A DNA stretch of 64,000 nucleotides from Paraburkholderia sp. Tr-20389 (lineage in GTDB: Bacteria; Pseudomonadota; Gammaproteobacteria; Burkholderiales; Burkholderiaceae). A program made the position numbers and the translations under genes. The stretch lies in contig NZ_JAAGPD010000033.1 of assembly GCF_017104565.1 (NCBI RefSeq), forward strand, positions 1-64,000, read 5' to 3'. Numbering within the stretch: position 1 is the first letter of the stretch; each line of letters begins with the position of its first letter. The notes below the pieces were generated by a model. It did not search any database. It worked only from the letters and a program-made list of their open reading frames with translations, and had not been told where the DNA came from. This document shows, one piece after another, positions 32,814-42,311 of this stretch.

Positions 32814-33866
32814 CTAGTAAGCAGACTTCATTAGCGAACCTGCTGCTGCGACGGGTTGCAGGGTATTGCTACCTGCCGCTGCGGGCGGCAGAGGAGCACC
32901 ATGGTTAGCGTTGCCGAGATGGCGCAGCGCGCGGAAGCCGGTCGGCGACATGCCATAGCGAACCTTGAAGATTCGCCCCAGCCGATTGCCATCGCCCATG
33001 CCGCACCGTCGTGCGATCTTGTCGATGGGCAGATCGGTATCCATCAGCATAGAACACACCACCTCGAAGCGTGTGCGAAGCAGGTATTCAAGTGGGGTCA
33101 TGCCAAATTCCACCTTGAACCGGCGCTGATAATTGCGCTTGCTCATCGCCGCCGAGTCGGCGGCCTGGCTCACGGAGATGGTCTTGCTGTAGTTTTCCCG
33201 TATCCAGCGCGCCGATTCGCGGATCTTCTCGGTCGTGGTCGCACTGCTCAGATCATCGGCATCGGGCCGCATACGTTGGCGTACTTGCGGCTGCAGTGCG
33301 TGCGCAATGCGGCGCGCGGTATCCGAACTCACATCGCGTTCGATCTGCACGAGCGCCATCTCCGTCGGGTTCGCGCCTGCGGGGCGCGTCGCCGAGAGGC
33401 CGTCGTCCAGAACGAATACGGGCACCGCGGGCTGCACGGAACCGCTGGAAAGGTCGGTCTTTTGCCGCGTGCAGGCGGGCGCTCCCGGCCCCTGGCGCGA
33501 CAGCCACGAGACCAGTTGCTCGCTCGACTCCGTTACGGGGTCGCCGCTGCACGCGACGAAAAACGCATGAAAGTCCGACAGCTGATAGCGGTCGAGCTTC
33601 TGCGTCCAGATCGGAAAGCTGGCGCCGCCCGTCACGAAGCCTCCTGCCTCTGACAGCACAGAAAAGCGGTACGGCGCGTCCACGCCCAGTTCCTCTTCCA
33701 GCTTGTTAGCGAGGCAAAAAGCATCGCCAATCGCCCCCGCAGCTGCCATGGAGCAATGCGGAGCGATGAGCAGACCAATGTGCTTTTCAAATTTCGAGTT
33801 TTCGGGCCGTTCATCGGCACGCAACGGGTGCGATTGATAAATCCCATTCACCGTTAGCTCTCCCAA
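32814..33866 (-). CDS. AraC-family regulator with DJ-1/PfpI-like N-terminal domain (2)
   Basis: A 350-residue paralog of the regulator at 28252. The sensor domain begins GLLIAPHCSMAAAGAIGDAF. The helix-turn-helix pair is VSQAADSAAMSKRNYQRRFK and IDKIARRCGMGDGNRLGRIF, continuing VRYGMSPTGFRAL. It is first in a two-gene operon with the ATP-grasp gene and divergent from the large polysaccharide operon, with more than 900 bases between. It probably regulates one or both (inference). Confidence 0.88.
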   Translation of the reverse strand: MGELTVNGIYQSHPLRADERPENSKFEKHIGLLIAPHCSMAAAGAIGDAFCLANKLEEELGVDAPYRFSVLSEAGGFVTGGASFPIWTQKLDRYQLSDFHAFFVACSGDPVTESSEQLVSWLSRQGPGAPACTRQKTDLSSGSVQPAVPVFVLDDGLSATRPAGANPTEMALVQIERDVSSDTARRIAHALQPQVRQRMRPDADDLSSATTTEKIRESARWIRENYSKTISVSQAADSAAMSKRNYQRRFKVEFGMTPLEYLLRTRFEVVCSMLMDTDLPIDKIARRCGMGDGNRLGRIFKVRYGMSPTGFRALRHLGNANHGAPLPPAAAGSNTLQPVAAAGSLMKSAY

Positions 33867-34795
33867 TTAATGCGCAACAATTCGACCAGATCAGAATACC
33901 GTAGAGAAATGGGCCATGCGACCTTTGTCCGATTGGCGCGATTGATGTGGCGAAATCGTTCGGGTCTGGGAAATTTTTACTGTGCAGCGTTATTTAAATG
34001 GTTGGTGTTTTTGCTGATCGCGGCAAGATTTTCTGGGAGAAAATGTCCGATTTTGCTGAGTCAAAAGCGAGTCATATCGCCGGTGGGGCTTGTCATATAA
34101 GGGTCGCAGGCGAGTCAGGGTTTTCGCGGACTGAAATGCGCGGGCATGTACTGTCACTACCGTTGTGTTACGCGATTTGCGCCGATGCGTATCACTCTGT
34201 TACACGAATTTCAGATCGCAACAACTCTTTCTTTGGTCGATGGCGGATGTAACGTGTTCCACGATATCGGCCATTAGTACCCGAATTTAAGCCGGGTTTG
34301 TACTAATTCGAAATCTGCGCGTCTATGCTTCATCGCAACATCAACGGAAAGGCGATTACCGGATCAGAAGCCAATTCTTGAAATTTGCTGAAGCTCTCTT
34401 CACGCGAATTGCTCACGCCGCGAGCGCGCATGACATGCGACTTGCCTTAGGGAAGTCGATTTAGAGGAACAAGTCTTGCGAACTCGATCATGTCCCCGCA
34501 TAGGGGAGAAGCGGCGGGCTTTTCGCAATCGCCAGTGACGAAAAAGGATAGCGCATGAACCAACACGCCAGCATCTTGCTCTTCTCGTCCTGACGTTCTG
34601 AAACGGCCTTGGCAATCCAGGCGTTCTCACGCCTCGCGGTTGCTGCTGTCAGCCGTCCCTGTAACTCATCATCGGCCCGAGCACGGCTGATCGAGATTCT
34701 GTTGCGTTCCGTCCGGCGGCTTCGTGTCGCCATCCGGTCGTGGACTCACGTGCTTCTCAGCCAGCTCGATAACCGGTTATCAAAGGATGATTCCC
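33867..34795. other. Long gap upstream of the main polysaccharide operon
   Basis: A 929-base region between divergent genes without a convincing gene. It has AT-rich patches, as expected of a long regulated promoter region, and an inverted repeat at 34274-34306. A GG/GC pair resembling a sigma-54 promoter near 34000 has wrong spacing. Confidence 0.5.
34274..34306. promoter_or_regulatory. Inverted repeat TTAGTAC...GTACTAA upstream of the polysaccharide operon
   Basis: Seven-base perfect outer arms TTAGTAC (34274-34280) and GTACTAA (34300-34306), with inner CCG / CGG segments and an offset TTT. It is about 490 bases upstream of the first operon gene, so it may bind a regulator at a distance. 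Confidence 0.45.
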
Positions 34796-37129
34796 GTGGA
34801 TTATTTCCCCTCGAACTCGCTTCCTGTTGCCCCTGAGGTTGAGCGCGGGCAGCTCACCGGTCGAGAGATGCTCAACCTGATGCGGGACCACATCTGGGAG
34901 ATCGTCGCGGCCACGGTCGTGGTGTTCCTCGTTGCGGTTGCGTACCAACTCATCGCCACGCCGATCTATTCGGCAGACGTGCTCGTGCGCGTCGATCCGC
35001 CCGAGGCGAACGCGCTTGGTCTTGCGCTTCAGAACCAGGAGCAGCTTCCGCCTCCCGCGCCATCGCCGAGCACGGAGATGGGCGTGATGCGCAGCCGCTC
35101 GGTGCTCGATCCCGTGATCGACAAGTACCGCTTCGACGTGTCCGTCAAACCGCACCGTGTGCCGATCCTCGGCGATATCGCGGACAAGTTTGCAACGCCG
35201 GGCGAACCGAACGGCGCATGGCTCGGCCTCAAGTCGTTCGCATGGGGTGGCGAAGTCGTCAAGTTCGGCTACCTGAACGTTCCGCAGGGGCTCGAAGAAG
35301 AGAAGCTGAGTCTCGTCGCGCTCGGCAACGGTGCCTATGAACTGCTCGGCCCGTCGGGCGAGTTCCTGATCAAGGGCACGGTGGGCAAGCCTGCAGAAGG
35401 CAACGGCGTCTCGGTGATGATCAATCAGCTCGCCGCTCGTCCGGATACGCGCTTTGAGGTGATTCGCTGGAACGAGGTGGACGCGACCAAGCGTTTCATG
35501 GATGTCGTGAAGATCACCGACAAGGTGAAGGATTCCGGTCTCATCCAGATCGAGTACAACGACAAGAGCCCGGCTAAAGCGGCTGAAGTCGCGAACGCGC
35601 TCGGCCAGCAGTATCTCGCGTCGGCAATAGCCAGCCGTCAGGTGAACGACACGCAGACGCTGACCTTCATCAAGGGCGAATTGCCGCGACTGCTCACGGA
35701 TTTGCGCAAGTCGGAAGAAGCGCTCAAGACGTTCCGCGCGAAAGCCAACTCGATGCAGCCGACGGCAGAAGCGCAATCGTACTTGCAAGGCGGTCTCGAT
35801 CTCGACAAGCAGATCGCGAGTCTCGAACTGCAACGTACGCAGTTGCTCGACAAGTACGCGCCGGGCAGCCGCTGGATCCAGAGCATCGACTCGCAGCTCG
35901 CGCAATTGAAGAAGACGAAATCCGAGTTCGACGGCCGCTTCCAGGGCATGCCGGCGTCCGAGCGTGAAAGCGTCGATCTGATTCGCCAGCAGAAGGTCGC
36001 TGAGACGGTCTATATGGGCATGGTGCAGAAGGCCGAGCAGCTGACCGTGCGTCGCGCGAGCACGACGGGTGGCGCGCACATCCTCGATTCCGCCGTGCGG
36101 CCGCATCGCCCCGTCAAGCCCGATCCGCTGATCGTGCTGCCGGGTGGCTTCGTGCTCGGTCTCGTGTCGGGTGTGTTCCTCGTCTTCATGCGTCGCCACG
36201 TGCTGGTTGGCGTGACAGACCCGCGCTATGTGGAGCGCCGCCTGAGCGTGCCCGTCGTCGGCGAAGTGCTGTTCAGTCATCAGCAATCGCTGCTCGATCG
36301 CAGCTTGCCGGCATCCGCGCGAAAGCCGCTACAGGGCGCGCCCGGACGCAATGCGGTGACCGTGCAGCGTAACGCGGATGGAAGCGAATCGTCGTCGGAC
36401 GAGAAGATCGATCCGTCGTTCGGCTACTCGGGCAACAAGATTCTTGCCGAGCGGTATCCGCATGACGCATCCGTCGAGGCGCTGCGTGCAGTTCGCACGG
36501 CAATGGCACGCGATCTCGTCCACACCCGCAACAACATCGTGATGGTGACGGGCCCGACCACGTCGGCGGGCAAGAGCTTTGTCGCAGCGAACCTCGCGAC
36601 GCTGCATGCGGAAGCGGGCGCGCGCGTTGCACTGGTCGACGCCGACATGCGTCGCGGGCACCTTGCCGCGTTCTTCAGCCAGAGCAATCGCGGCGGCCTC
36701 TCCGAAGTGCTCGCCGAACGGATGCCGCTACGGGACGCGATGCGCAATGTCGGTATCGAAAACGTGACCTTCATGTCCTGCGGCGCACGCCCGGAGAACC
36801 CCGCTGCATTGCTGACGCGGCCTCGGTTCAGGGAAGTGCTGCAGCGGCTCAGCAATCACTTCGATCTGGTGATCGTCGATACGCCGCCGTTCCTCGCCGT
36901 GACCGACGCTTCGATCATCGCGAACGAGGCGGGTGCGTCGCTGCTGGTGCTGCGCTCCGGCATGCAATCGGAAGAAGAGATTGCCGACACGGTCAAGAAG
37001 ATCGAACGCGCAGGCGGACGTGTCGCAGGCGCGGTCTTCAACGGCATCCCGTTGCGCCGCAGCACGAAGAACTACGGCTACGCGACGAACTACGCGAGCG
37101 ATTTCGGGGACGTCGAGACAACCGCCTGA
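34796..37129 (+). CDS. Polysaccharide chain-length determinant / BY-type tyrosine kinase (Wzc-like)
   Basis: A 777-residue inner-membrane protein. The N-terminus has a transmembrane helix (EIVAATVVVFLVAVAYQ) and a Wzz-type periplasmic domain with coiled-coil segments. The C-terminal helix pair is LPGGFVLGLVSGVFLVFM. A cytoplasmic BY-kinase carries Walker A GPTTSAGKS, Walker A' ALVDADMRRG and Walker B LVIVDTPP. The tail has three tyrosines (NYGYATNY), fewer than in many Wzc proteins. A GTG at 34796 is chosen because AAAGGA lies eight bases before it; an ATG at 34787 is the alternative. It governs chain length and export of polysaccharide. Confidence 0.88.
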   Translation: MDYFPSNSLPVAPEVERGQLTGREMLNLMRDHIWEIVAATVVVFLVAVAYQLIATPIYSADVLVRVDPPEANALGLALQNQEQLPPPAPSPSTEMGVMRSRSVLDPVIDKYRFDVSVKPHRVPILGDIADKFATPGEPNGAWLGLKSFAWGGEVVKFGYLNVPQGLEEEKLSLVALGNGAYELLGPSGEFLIKGTVGKPAEGNGVSVMINQLAARPDTRFEVIRWNEVDATKRFMDVVKITDKVKDSGLIQIEYNDKSPAKAAEVANALGQQYLASAIASRQVNDTQTLTFIKGELPRLLTDLRKSEEALKTFRAKANSMQPTAEAQSYLQGGLDLDKQIASLELQRTQLLDKYAPGSRWIQSIDSQLAQLKKTKSEFDGRFQGMPASERESVDLIRQQKVAETVYMGMVQKAEQLTVRRASTTGGAHILDSAVRPHRPVKPDPLIVLPGGFVLGLVSGVFLVFMRRHVLVGVTDPRYVERRLSVPVVGEVLFSHQQSLLDRSLPASARKPLQGAPGRNAVTVQRNADGSESSSDEKIDPSFGYSGNKILAERYPHDASVEALRAVRTAMARDLVHTRNNIVMVTGPTTSAGKSFVAANLATLHAEAGARVALVDADMRRGHLAAFFSQSNRGGLSEVLAERMPLRDAMRNVGIENVTFMSCGARPENPAALLTRPRFREVLQRLSNHFDLVIVDTPPFLAVTDASIIANEAGASLLVLRSGMQSEEEIADTVKKIERAGGRVAGAVFNGIPLRRSTKNYGYATNYASDFGDVETTA

Positions 37130-37203
37130 CGGCGGGCTGTCCCTGATGCACGTCCCTTACGCAAGCAAGGCAACCGGTACAACTTCGTGAGGCGGAGAAA
37201 CAC

Positions 37204-38319
37204 ATGGCATTCGCGATCAACGGCAAGTTCACTTCGCAGCCGATCACGGGCGTTCAGCGAGTCGCTTATGAACTCACACGAGCAATGCAGATGCGCGAAT
37301 CCCCTGGCAGCGATCTGGAGATCTTCGTGCCGCAAAACGCGAGAGAACCCGGCGCGTCGCTCAAGCGGCAACGGCGCTTTCCGTGGCTGCGCGGCACGCT
37401 GTGGGAGCAGATCACGCTCCCGATCGCGGCCCGAGGGCGCACGCTCGTCAATCTGTGCAACACGAATCCCATCCTCAAGCGCCGGCAGGTGGTGATGGTT
37501 CACGACATGGCCGTCTACGACGTGCCGAACGGATTCTCGAAGAAGTTTCTGCTGTGGTACCGGCTGTGCTTCTCGATCCTGCCTCGCATGGAGCCGCTCG
37601 TGTTGACGGTGTCCGCGTTTTCGAAGCGGCGCATCAGTCATCACCTGAAGATCGACGAGTCGCGCATTGCCGTCATCCAGCCGGGAGCGGATCATCTCGA
37701 TCGCGTCGCGCCGGACCCCGGCGTGCTCGATCGGCTGCAGCTCAAGGAAGACACGTATTGCGTGATCGTCGGCAGTCTCGATCCGCGCAAGAACCTGCAG
37801 CGTGTCCTCGAAGCGATCTCCGGTCTGAGCCATTTGCGCGACGTCAGATTCGTGATCGTCGGCGGAAGCAATCAGCGCATCTTCGCCAATGAAGGACTCG
37901 AGGCGATGTCGCGCTCGAAGCAGGTCATCTGGGCCGGCTTCGTGACCGACGGCGAATTGAAGGCGCTCTATCAGCATGCGGGATGCCTGGTGTTTCCGTC
38001 GCTCTATGAAGGCTTTGGACTGCCGCCGCTCGAAGCGATGTATTGCGGATGTCCCGTGATCGCTTCGTCGCGCACGTCGATACCTGAAGCATGTGGCGAT
38101 GCCGCGATGTACTGCGATGCGATGTCGGTGGCGGATATGACGGAAAAGATCTCGCTGATGATGACGCACGGCGCGATTCGACAGCAGTACCGCGCGAAAG
38201 GCATGGCGCATGCGCGCGAGTATCGCTGGGACCGCTCGGCCAAGAGGCTGCTCGATGTGCTGTACGGCAAGGAGAGCGAGCCCGTGTCGGAGATGTCGGC
38301 ACGTGTGTCGGCGGGCTGA
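37204..38319 (+). CDS. Glycosyltransferase family 4 protein
   Basis: A 371-residue GT-B enzyme. The N-terminus has the acceptor-side motif SQPITGVQRVAYELTRAM. The C-terminal donor domain has YCVIVGSLDPRKNLQRVLEA, then the acidic segment PSLYEGFGLPPLEAMYCGCP for the nucleotide sugar. Such enzymes transfer mannose, glucose or rhamnose from a nucleotide sugar to a lipid-linked chain in the cytoplasm. It is second in the main operon, 74 bases after the kinase gene. Confidence 0.88.
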   Translation: MAFAINGKFTSQPITGVQRVAYELTRAMQMRESPGSDLEIFVPQNAREPGASLKRQRRFPWLRGTLWEQITLPIAARGRTLVNLCNTNPILKRRQVVMVHDMAVYDVPNGFSKKFLLWYRLCFSILPRMEPLVLTVSAFSKRRISHHLKIDESRIAVIQPGADHLDRVAPDPGVLDRLQLKEDTYCVIVGSLDPRKNLQRVLEAISGLSHLRDVRFVIVGGSNQRIFANEGLEAMSRSKQVIWAGFVTDGELKALYQHAGCLVFPSLYEGFGLPPLEAMYCGCPVIASSRTSIPEACGDAAMYCDAMSVADMTEKISLMMTHGAIRQQYRAKGMAHAREYRWDRSAKRLLDVLYGKESEPVSEMSARVSAG

Positions 38320-38338
38320 GCGGCGAACGGGGCAGCCT

Positions 38339-39787
38339 ATGGATCGAATCACATACCAGCCCTCCAGAAGACGCGTACTGGCGACGCTCGCGGCACTCGC
38401 GTGCGCGGGCGTGACGCCTTTGTGCGCGGAGGCCGCCAACGCGGCTGCATCGGGCCCGGCGGGCACCCGCGCGCCCCGCAGGATGACCGACCTGATCGGC
38501 ACCAATGGTTGGCCCGGCTCGGCTGCCGACATCGCGATGTGGCAAAAGATGGGCATCAGTTGGGGCCGTGGTTCCGTCGGACCTGGGCAGCCTGATGCGT
38601 CGACGCAAACGATGCGCGTCGACAAGACGGGCAATGCCTACGACAGCGATCTGCCGTCGGTCATATTGCGCAACAACCAGAACGGCATTCGATCGCTGCT
38701 GTTCCTCGGCTATACGCCGAAGTGGAATGCAAGCGTGCCCGGCGATACGAAGTCGGCGCCGCAAGATGTGTCGGCTTGGGAGCGCTATGTGGAGGCGGTG
38801 GTCAGCAAGTATTCCGCGGCGCCTTATGGCGTGCGCCACTTCCAGATATGGAACGAGGCGGCAGGGCGTCTGTCGGGAGGCTTGCCGCAAGCGACGTTCT
38901 GGCATGGCCCGAAGTTCGACAAGGACGAGCACCGCTCCGGTCCTTACGAGCAGGCGATGCAGGATTACGTAGAACGCATTCACATTCCGGCTGCACGTAT
39001 CGTTCGCCGCCATGGCGGGTATGTCGTGTATGGCGGATGGCCCGATCAGGGCGGGCTCGACAACCTCGACAAGTGGCTCGATTACAGAAGCCCGCGCCTG
39101 AACGCGCGCATGGCCGACTGGGTCGACTACCTCGATACGCATTACATGTCGGTTTCGGATCTCGACGGCCTGTATGACCGGTATGTCAAGCAGGGCCCCG
39201 CGCGCGGCTTGTGGCAAACGGAGATCGGCGACAGGTACATGATCGATGAACACTACCTGCCGCGTTATTTCTTCGAGCTCGCGGTCTGGGCTCTCGCGCG
39301 CAACTGGGACGACCCGGACAAGTATGTGTCGATGGTCTATCACTGGGACGGCTACGAGCCTTTCCGCTTGACGCATCGCGGCCCACCCGCGCGGACGTAC
39401 AACGTGTCGGGGCAAAGCCTGATCGTTCTGAATCAGACCGCTCCCGGCGCGCTGGCGCCGTTGCCGCAGCCGCTCCACTTCGGTCCGGAGGTCTCGGGCT
39501 CGGGACTGCTATCCGACAAGGACATGGTGATTCAGGTGAGCGCGCCTTCGGGCTGGCGCACGGTGCAGGCATCGGGTATCGCACCGCCTTCGGGCGGCGC
39601 GCAGGTGCTCTTCATCGACGCGCTGACGGGCACGGCCGCTGCGAAGGATGACGCCACGCTGAACTGGAATAACGACGGCATGAGCATACGTTTTCGAGTG
39701 CCGGACAACATGAATGGCGCCGACAGGAAGCAGCCGAGACACCTTGCGTATCTCGTCGTGCGTGCCGGTCAGGGGAAGTCAGCTTGA
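38339..39787 (+). CDS. Tat-exported GH39/PslG-like glycoside hydrolase
   Basis: A 482-residue secreted protein. The N-terminus has a twin-arginine signal (RRRVLATLAALACAG). The main domain resembles PslG-like clan-A hydrolases: acid/base Glu173 in HFQIWNEAAG and likely nucleophile Glu295 in LWQTEIGDRYM. The C-terminal 140 residues form a beta domain. PslG proteins cleave the nascent exopolysaccharide in the periplasm. The gene sits in the operon between glycosyltransferase genes. ATG 38339 is chosen because it begins a proper signal peptide. Confidence 0.78.
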   Translation: MDRITYQPSRRRVLATLAALACAGVTPLCAEAANAAASGPAGTRAPRRMTDLIGTNGWPGSAADIAMWQKMGISWGRGSVGPGQPDASTQTMRVDKTGNAYDSDLPSVILRNNQNGIRSLLFLGYTPKWNASVPGDTKSAPQDVSAWERYVEAVVSKYSAAPYGVRHFQIWNEAAGRLSGGLPQATFWHGPKFDKDEHRSGPYEQAMQDYVERIHIPAARIVRRHGGYVVYGGWPDQGGLDNLDKWLDYRSPRLNARMADWVDYLDTHYMSVSDLDGLYDRYVKQGPARGLWQTEIGDRYMIDEHYLPRYFFELAVWALARNWDDPDKYVSMVYHWDGYEPFRLTHRGPPARTYNVSGQSLIVLNQTAPGALAPLPQPLHFGPEVSGSGLLSDKDMVIQVSAPSGWRTVQASGIAPPSGGAQVLFIDALTGTAAAKDDATLNWNNDGMSIRFRVPDNMNGADRKQPRHLAYLVVRAGQGKSA

Positions 39788-39884
39788 GGGAGACGCGTTC
39801 TTTTTGCATCGATCGGGCCTGCGTGTCCGATTCCCGAAAACAGATTCGATTGCCGGCTGATCCTATTTATCGCTACGAGGCTTT

Positions 39885-40895
39885 ATGAAACAGATTGCCA
39901 TCGTCATTTGCAACTACAACTACGAACGCTTCCTCGCCGAAGCGATCGATTCCGCATTGGCGCAGGACTATCCCGGCACACGGGTGATCGTCATCGATGA
40001 CGGATCGACTGACGGCTCGCGAGCCATCATCGAGCAATACGGCTCGCGCGTGTCGGCTGTGTTCAAGGAAAACGGCGGACAGGTGTCCGCCTATAACCTC
40101 GGCGTCGAAATTGCCGATACCGAGTATGTGATCTTCCTCGACTCGGACGACGTGCTGTATTCCGGCGTCGTGACCGAAGTGATGCGCAAGTTCGAGGAGG
40201 GCGGTCTCGCAAAGGTCCAGTTCCGTCTCGACGTGATCGACGAGGCGGGCAATCAGACGGGTGCGCACGTGCCGCACACCGAGCCGCCCGCCGACTGCGG
40301 CCGCCTGTTGAGGGATGGCTGGCTTTATCCGTCGCCGCCCGCGTCGGGCAACGCCTATAGCGTGAAGGCGCTGAAGGCGGTCTTTCCCGTGCCTGAAGGC
40401 GGCATCAACCGCTATGGCGCCGACTTTTACGCGATCTATGGCGCCGCGCTCGTCGGTCCCGTCGCTACGTTGACGCAATCGCTAGGCGCATACCGTGTTC
40501 ATCACACGGCGACGCCGAGCGTGTCGTTTGCGAACTCGGAGCAGATCAAGAAAGCACCGAAGGCGTTCAAGGAACGTTGGGTCACGCTGCGCGAAATTGC
40601 CAAAGACCGGCTGGATCTCGAATTGCCGCCGTTATTTCATGACTTCGCGCACGAGAAGGCCTACTTCGGTTCGAGCCTCTACCATGCGTCGCTGGGCGCA
40701 CGCTGGCGCTGGATGCTGCACGATTCGAGCGCCTATCGGCACACGATTGTCGCGAATCCATTCTGGGGTTTGAAAAAGAAAGTGGGCACGCTGTTTCTGT
40801 CGAGTCTTTGCCTGTTGCCTTATTCGCCGCTTTCCGACTTCGTGGTCCGGTACATCACCAACCCGCTTGCGCGTCGCAGCACGGCCGGGCAATAG
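39885..40895 (+). CDS. Glycosyltransferase family 2 protein
   Basis: A 336-residue GT-A enzyme. The N-terminal Rossmann-like start is AIVICNYNYERFLAEAIDSA, and the nucleotide-binding region has VIVIDDGSTDGS and VIFLDSDDVLY, the DxD metal site. The rest is less conserved and ends in two hydrophobic segments (FLSSLCLLPYSPLSDFVVRY). It is likely to build the polysaccharide repeat unit. The donor sugar is not evident. Confidence 0.87.
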   Translation: MKQIAIVICNYNYERFLAEAIDSALAQDYPGTRVIVIDDGSTDGSRAIIEQYGSRVSAVFKENGGQVSAYNLGVEIADTEYVIFLDSDDVLYSGVVTEVMRKFEEGGLAKVQFRLDVIDEAGNQTGAHVPHTEPPADCGRLLRDGWLYPSPPASGNAYSVKALKAVFPVPEGGINRYGADFYAIYGAALVGPVATLTQSLGAYRVHHTATPSVSFANSEQIKKAPKAFKERWVTLREIAKDRLDLELPPLFHDFAHEKAYFGSSLYHASLGARWRWMLHDSSAYRHTIVANPFWGLKKKVGTLFLSSLCLLPYSPLSDFVVRYITNPLARRSTAGQ

Positions 40896-40935
40896 GCATC
40901 AGGCATGCACCGTCGCGGATACAGGAGAGGCTGGT

Positions 40936-42252
40936 ATGGATGGTAAGAAGAGCGCTAACGTCATAGCATTCGTGTACGGCGGCTATCTGATGAGGTACGT
41001 GTACCTCATCATCGTCGTGCCGTTCTATGGACGCGTGCTGGGCGTCGCCGAATACGGGCGCGTTCTCGCGGCGATGTCGCTCATGAACGTCATCTGGATG
41101 CTGGCGAGCTATGGCTTCACGTTCGTCGGCATGCGCGAGATTTCGAAGGCGCATAACAATAGCGAATACAACGCCATTTACTCGCTGCACACCAGCGCGC
41201 GCCTCGCGCTATGCGCGCTGGGCGGCTGTATCGGCATCGTCGCGACGTACTGCTCGCCGACGCTGTCGGAGCGGCCTCTCATCGGCTTCCTGGCGACGGC
41301 GCTGGGTGTCGTGTCGGCATTGAATCTGGGCTGGCTGTATCAGGGACGTCACCATTTCCGCACGCCGATCATGATCGAGGTGTTCGGTTTCGCGGTGAGT
41401 CTCGCGCTCGTACTGGTTCTGGTGCGCGGTCCGGCGGACTCGGTCTGGGTCGTCGCGAGTCTGTTGACGGCAGGCGTGCTGTCTCTCTGCATTTCATACG
41501 GGCTGGCGACGTATCAGATCGGGCGGCCGCATCTTTCGTTTGCGGGCATCACGGACCTCGTGAAAGGCTCGACGATGCTCTTCTGCTATTCGTCGGGCTC
41601 GGTCGTGCTCACTGCATCGTCGACGTATCTGTTGACGCTGCTCTCCACGCCCGCTCAGGTCGGCTACTTCGGCGCGGCCGAACGCTTTGCGACGATCGGC
41701 TTGAGCCTGATGGGACCTGCGTCGCAAGTTTTCATTCCGACCATTTCGCGTCAGTTGGCCCAAGGCGACAAGGCGGGCGCCCACGCCACCACGCGGCGCG
41801 GTGCAACGCTGCTGCTGGGCTACGGATTGCTGGTCTTCTGCGGCGCGCTGGCATTGTCCCCATTCGTGCTGCCGTTGATTCTCGGAGAAGCATTTACACC
41901 GAGCGCTCACGTGTTGCAGTGCTTTGCATGGATGTTCCCGTTCGCGGCCTTCAACGAATTCGCGGCGTTCTATGTGTTCGTGCCGCGCAAGAAGGATCGC
42001 CTGCTTGCGATTGCGGGCGCCGCATCCGGCGTCACGAATCTGTTGATGGCGCTTTGGCTCGCGCCGCGCTACGGCGCAGAAGGCATGGCATTCGCTCGTG
42101 TGATAGGCGAGCTGTCGCTCTCGATGATGTTGTTGACCATCATGATCCGGCTCGAACTGATCACGCTCGTGCCCGGGGCCGGGCGTGCCATTGCAATGGC
42201 GCGTGTGGCGTGGGGCGCGAGAGGTGGAGCGGGTGCGGGCAAGGACGATTGA
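40936..42252 (+). CDS. wzx: Polysaccharide flippase (Wzx-type, MOP superfamily)
   Basis: A 438-residue integral membrane protein with about 12 helices. It starts with a RfbX-like pattern (YGGYLMRYVYLIIVVPFYGR, then VLGVAEYGRVL) and keeps SMMLLTIMIR at the end. It translocates lipid-linked repeat units across the inner membrane. ATG 40936 has AGGAGAGG upstream. The next gene overlaps it at the stop codon, or begins 59 bases later, depending on the start. Confidence 0.87.
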   Translation: MDGKKSANVIAFVYGGYLMRYVYLIIVVPFYGRVLGVAEYGRVLAAMSLMNVIWMLASYGFTFVGMREISKAHNNSEYNAIYSLHTSARLALCALGGCIGIVATYCSPTLSERPLIGFLATALGVVSALNLGWLYQGRHHFRTPIMIEVFGFAVSLALVLVLVRGPADSVWVVASLLTAGVLSLCISYGLATYQIGRPHLSFAGITDLVKGSTMLFCYSSGSVVLTASSTYLLTLLSTPAQVGYFGAAERFATIGLSLMGPASQVFIPTISRQLAQGDKAGAHATTRRGATLLLGYGLLVFCGALALSPFVLPLILGEAFTPSAHVLQCFAWMFPFAAFNEFAAFYVFVPRKKDRLLAIAGAASGVTNLLMALWLAPRYGAEGMAFARVIGELSLSMMLLTIMIRLELITLVPGAGRAIAMARVAWGARGGAGAGKDD

Positions 42253-42311
42253 TGCTTGAGAAGACGGTGCAGAAAGCTACGGATGGATTGAACGAGAACA
42301 GGGAGGTCGCG

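Noticed and set aside
33995-34017. Possible sigma-54 promoter (TGG...TTTGC) in the gap before the polysaccharide operon
   Set aside because: The distance between the GG and GC elements is 11 bases instead of the required 10, and the flanks do not match the consensus.
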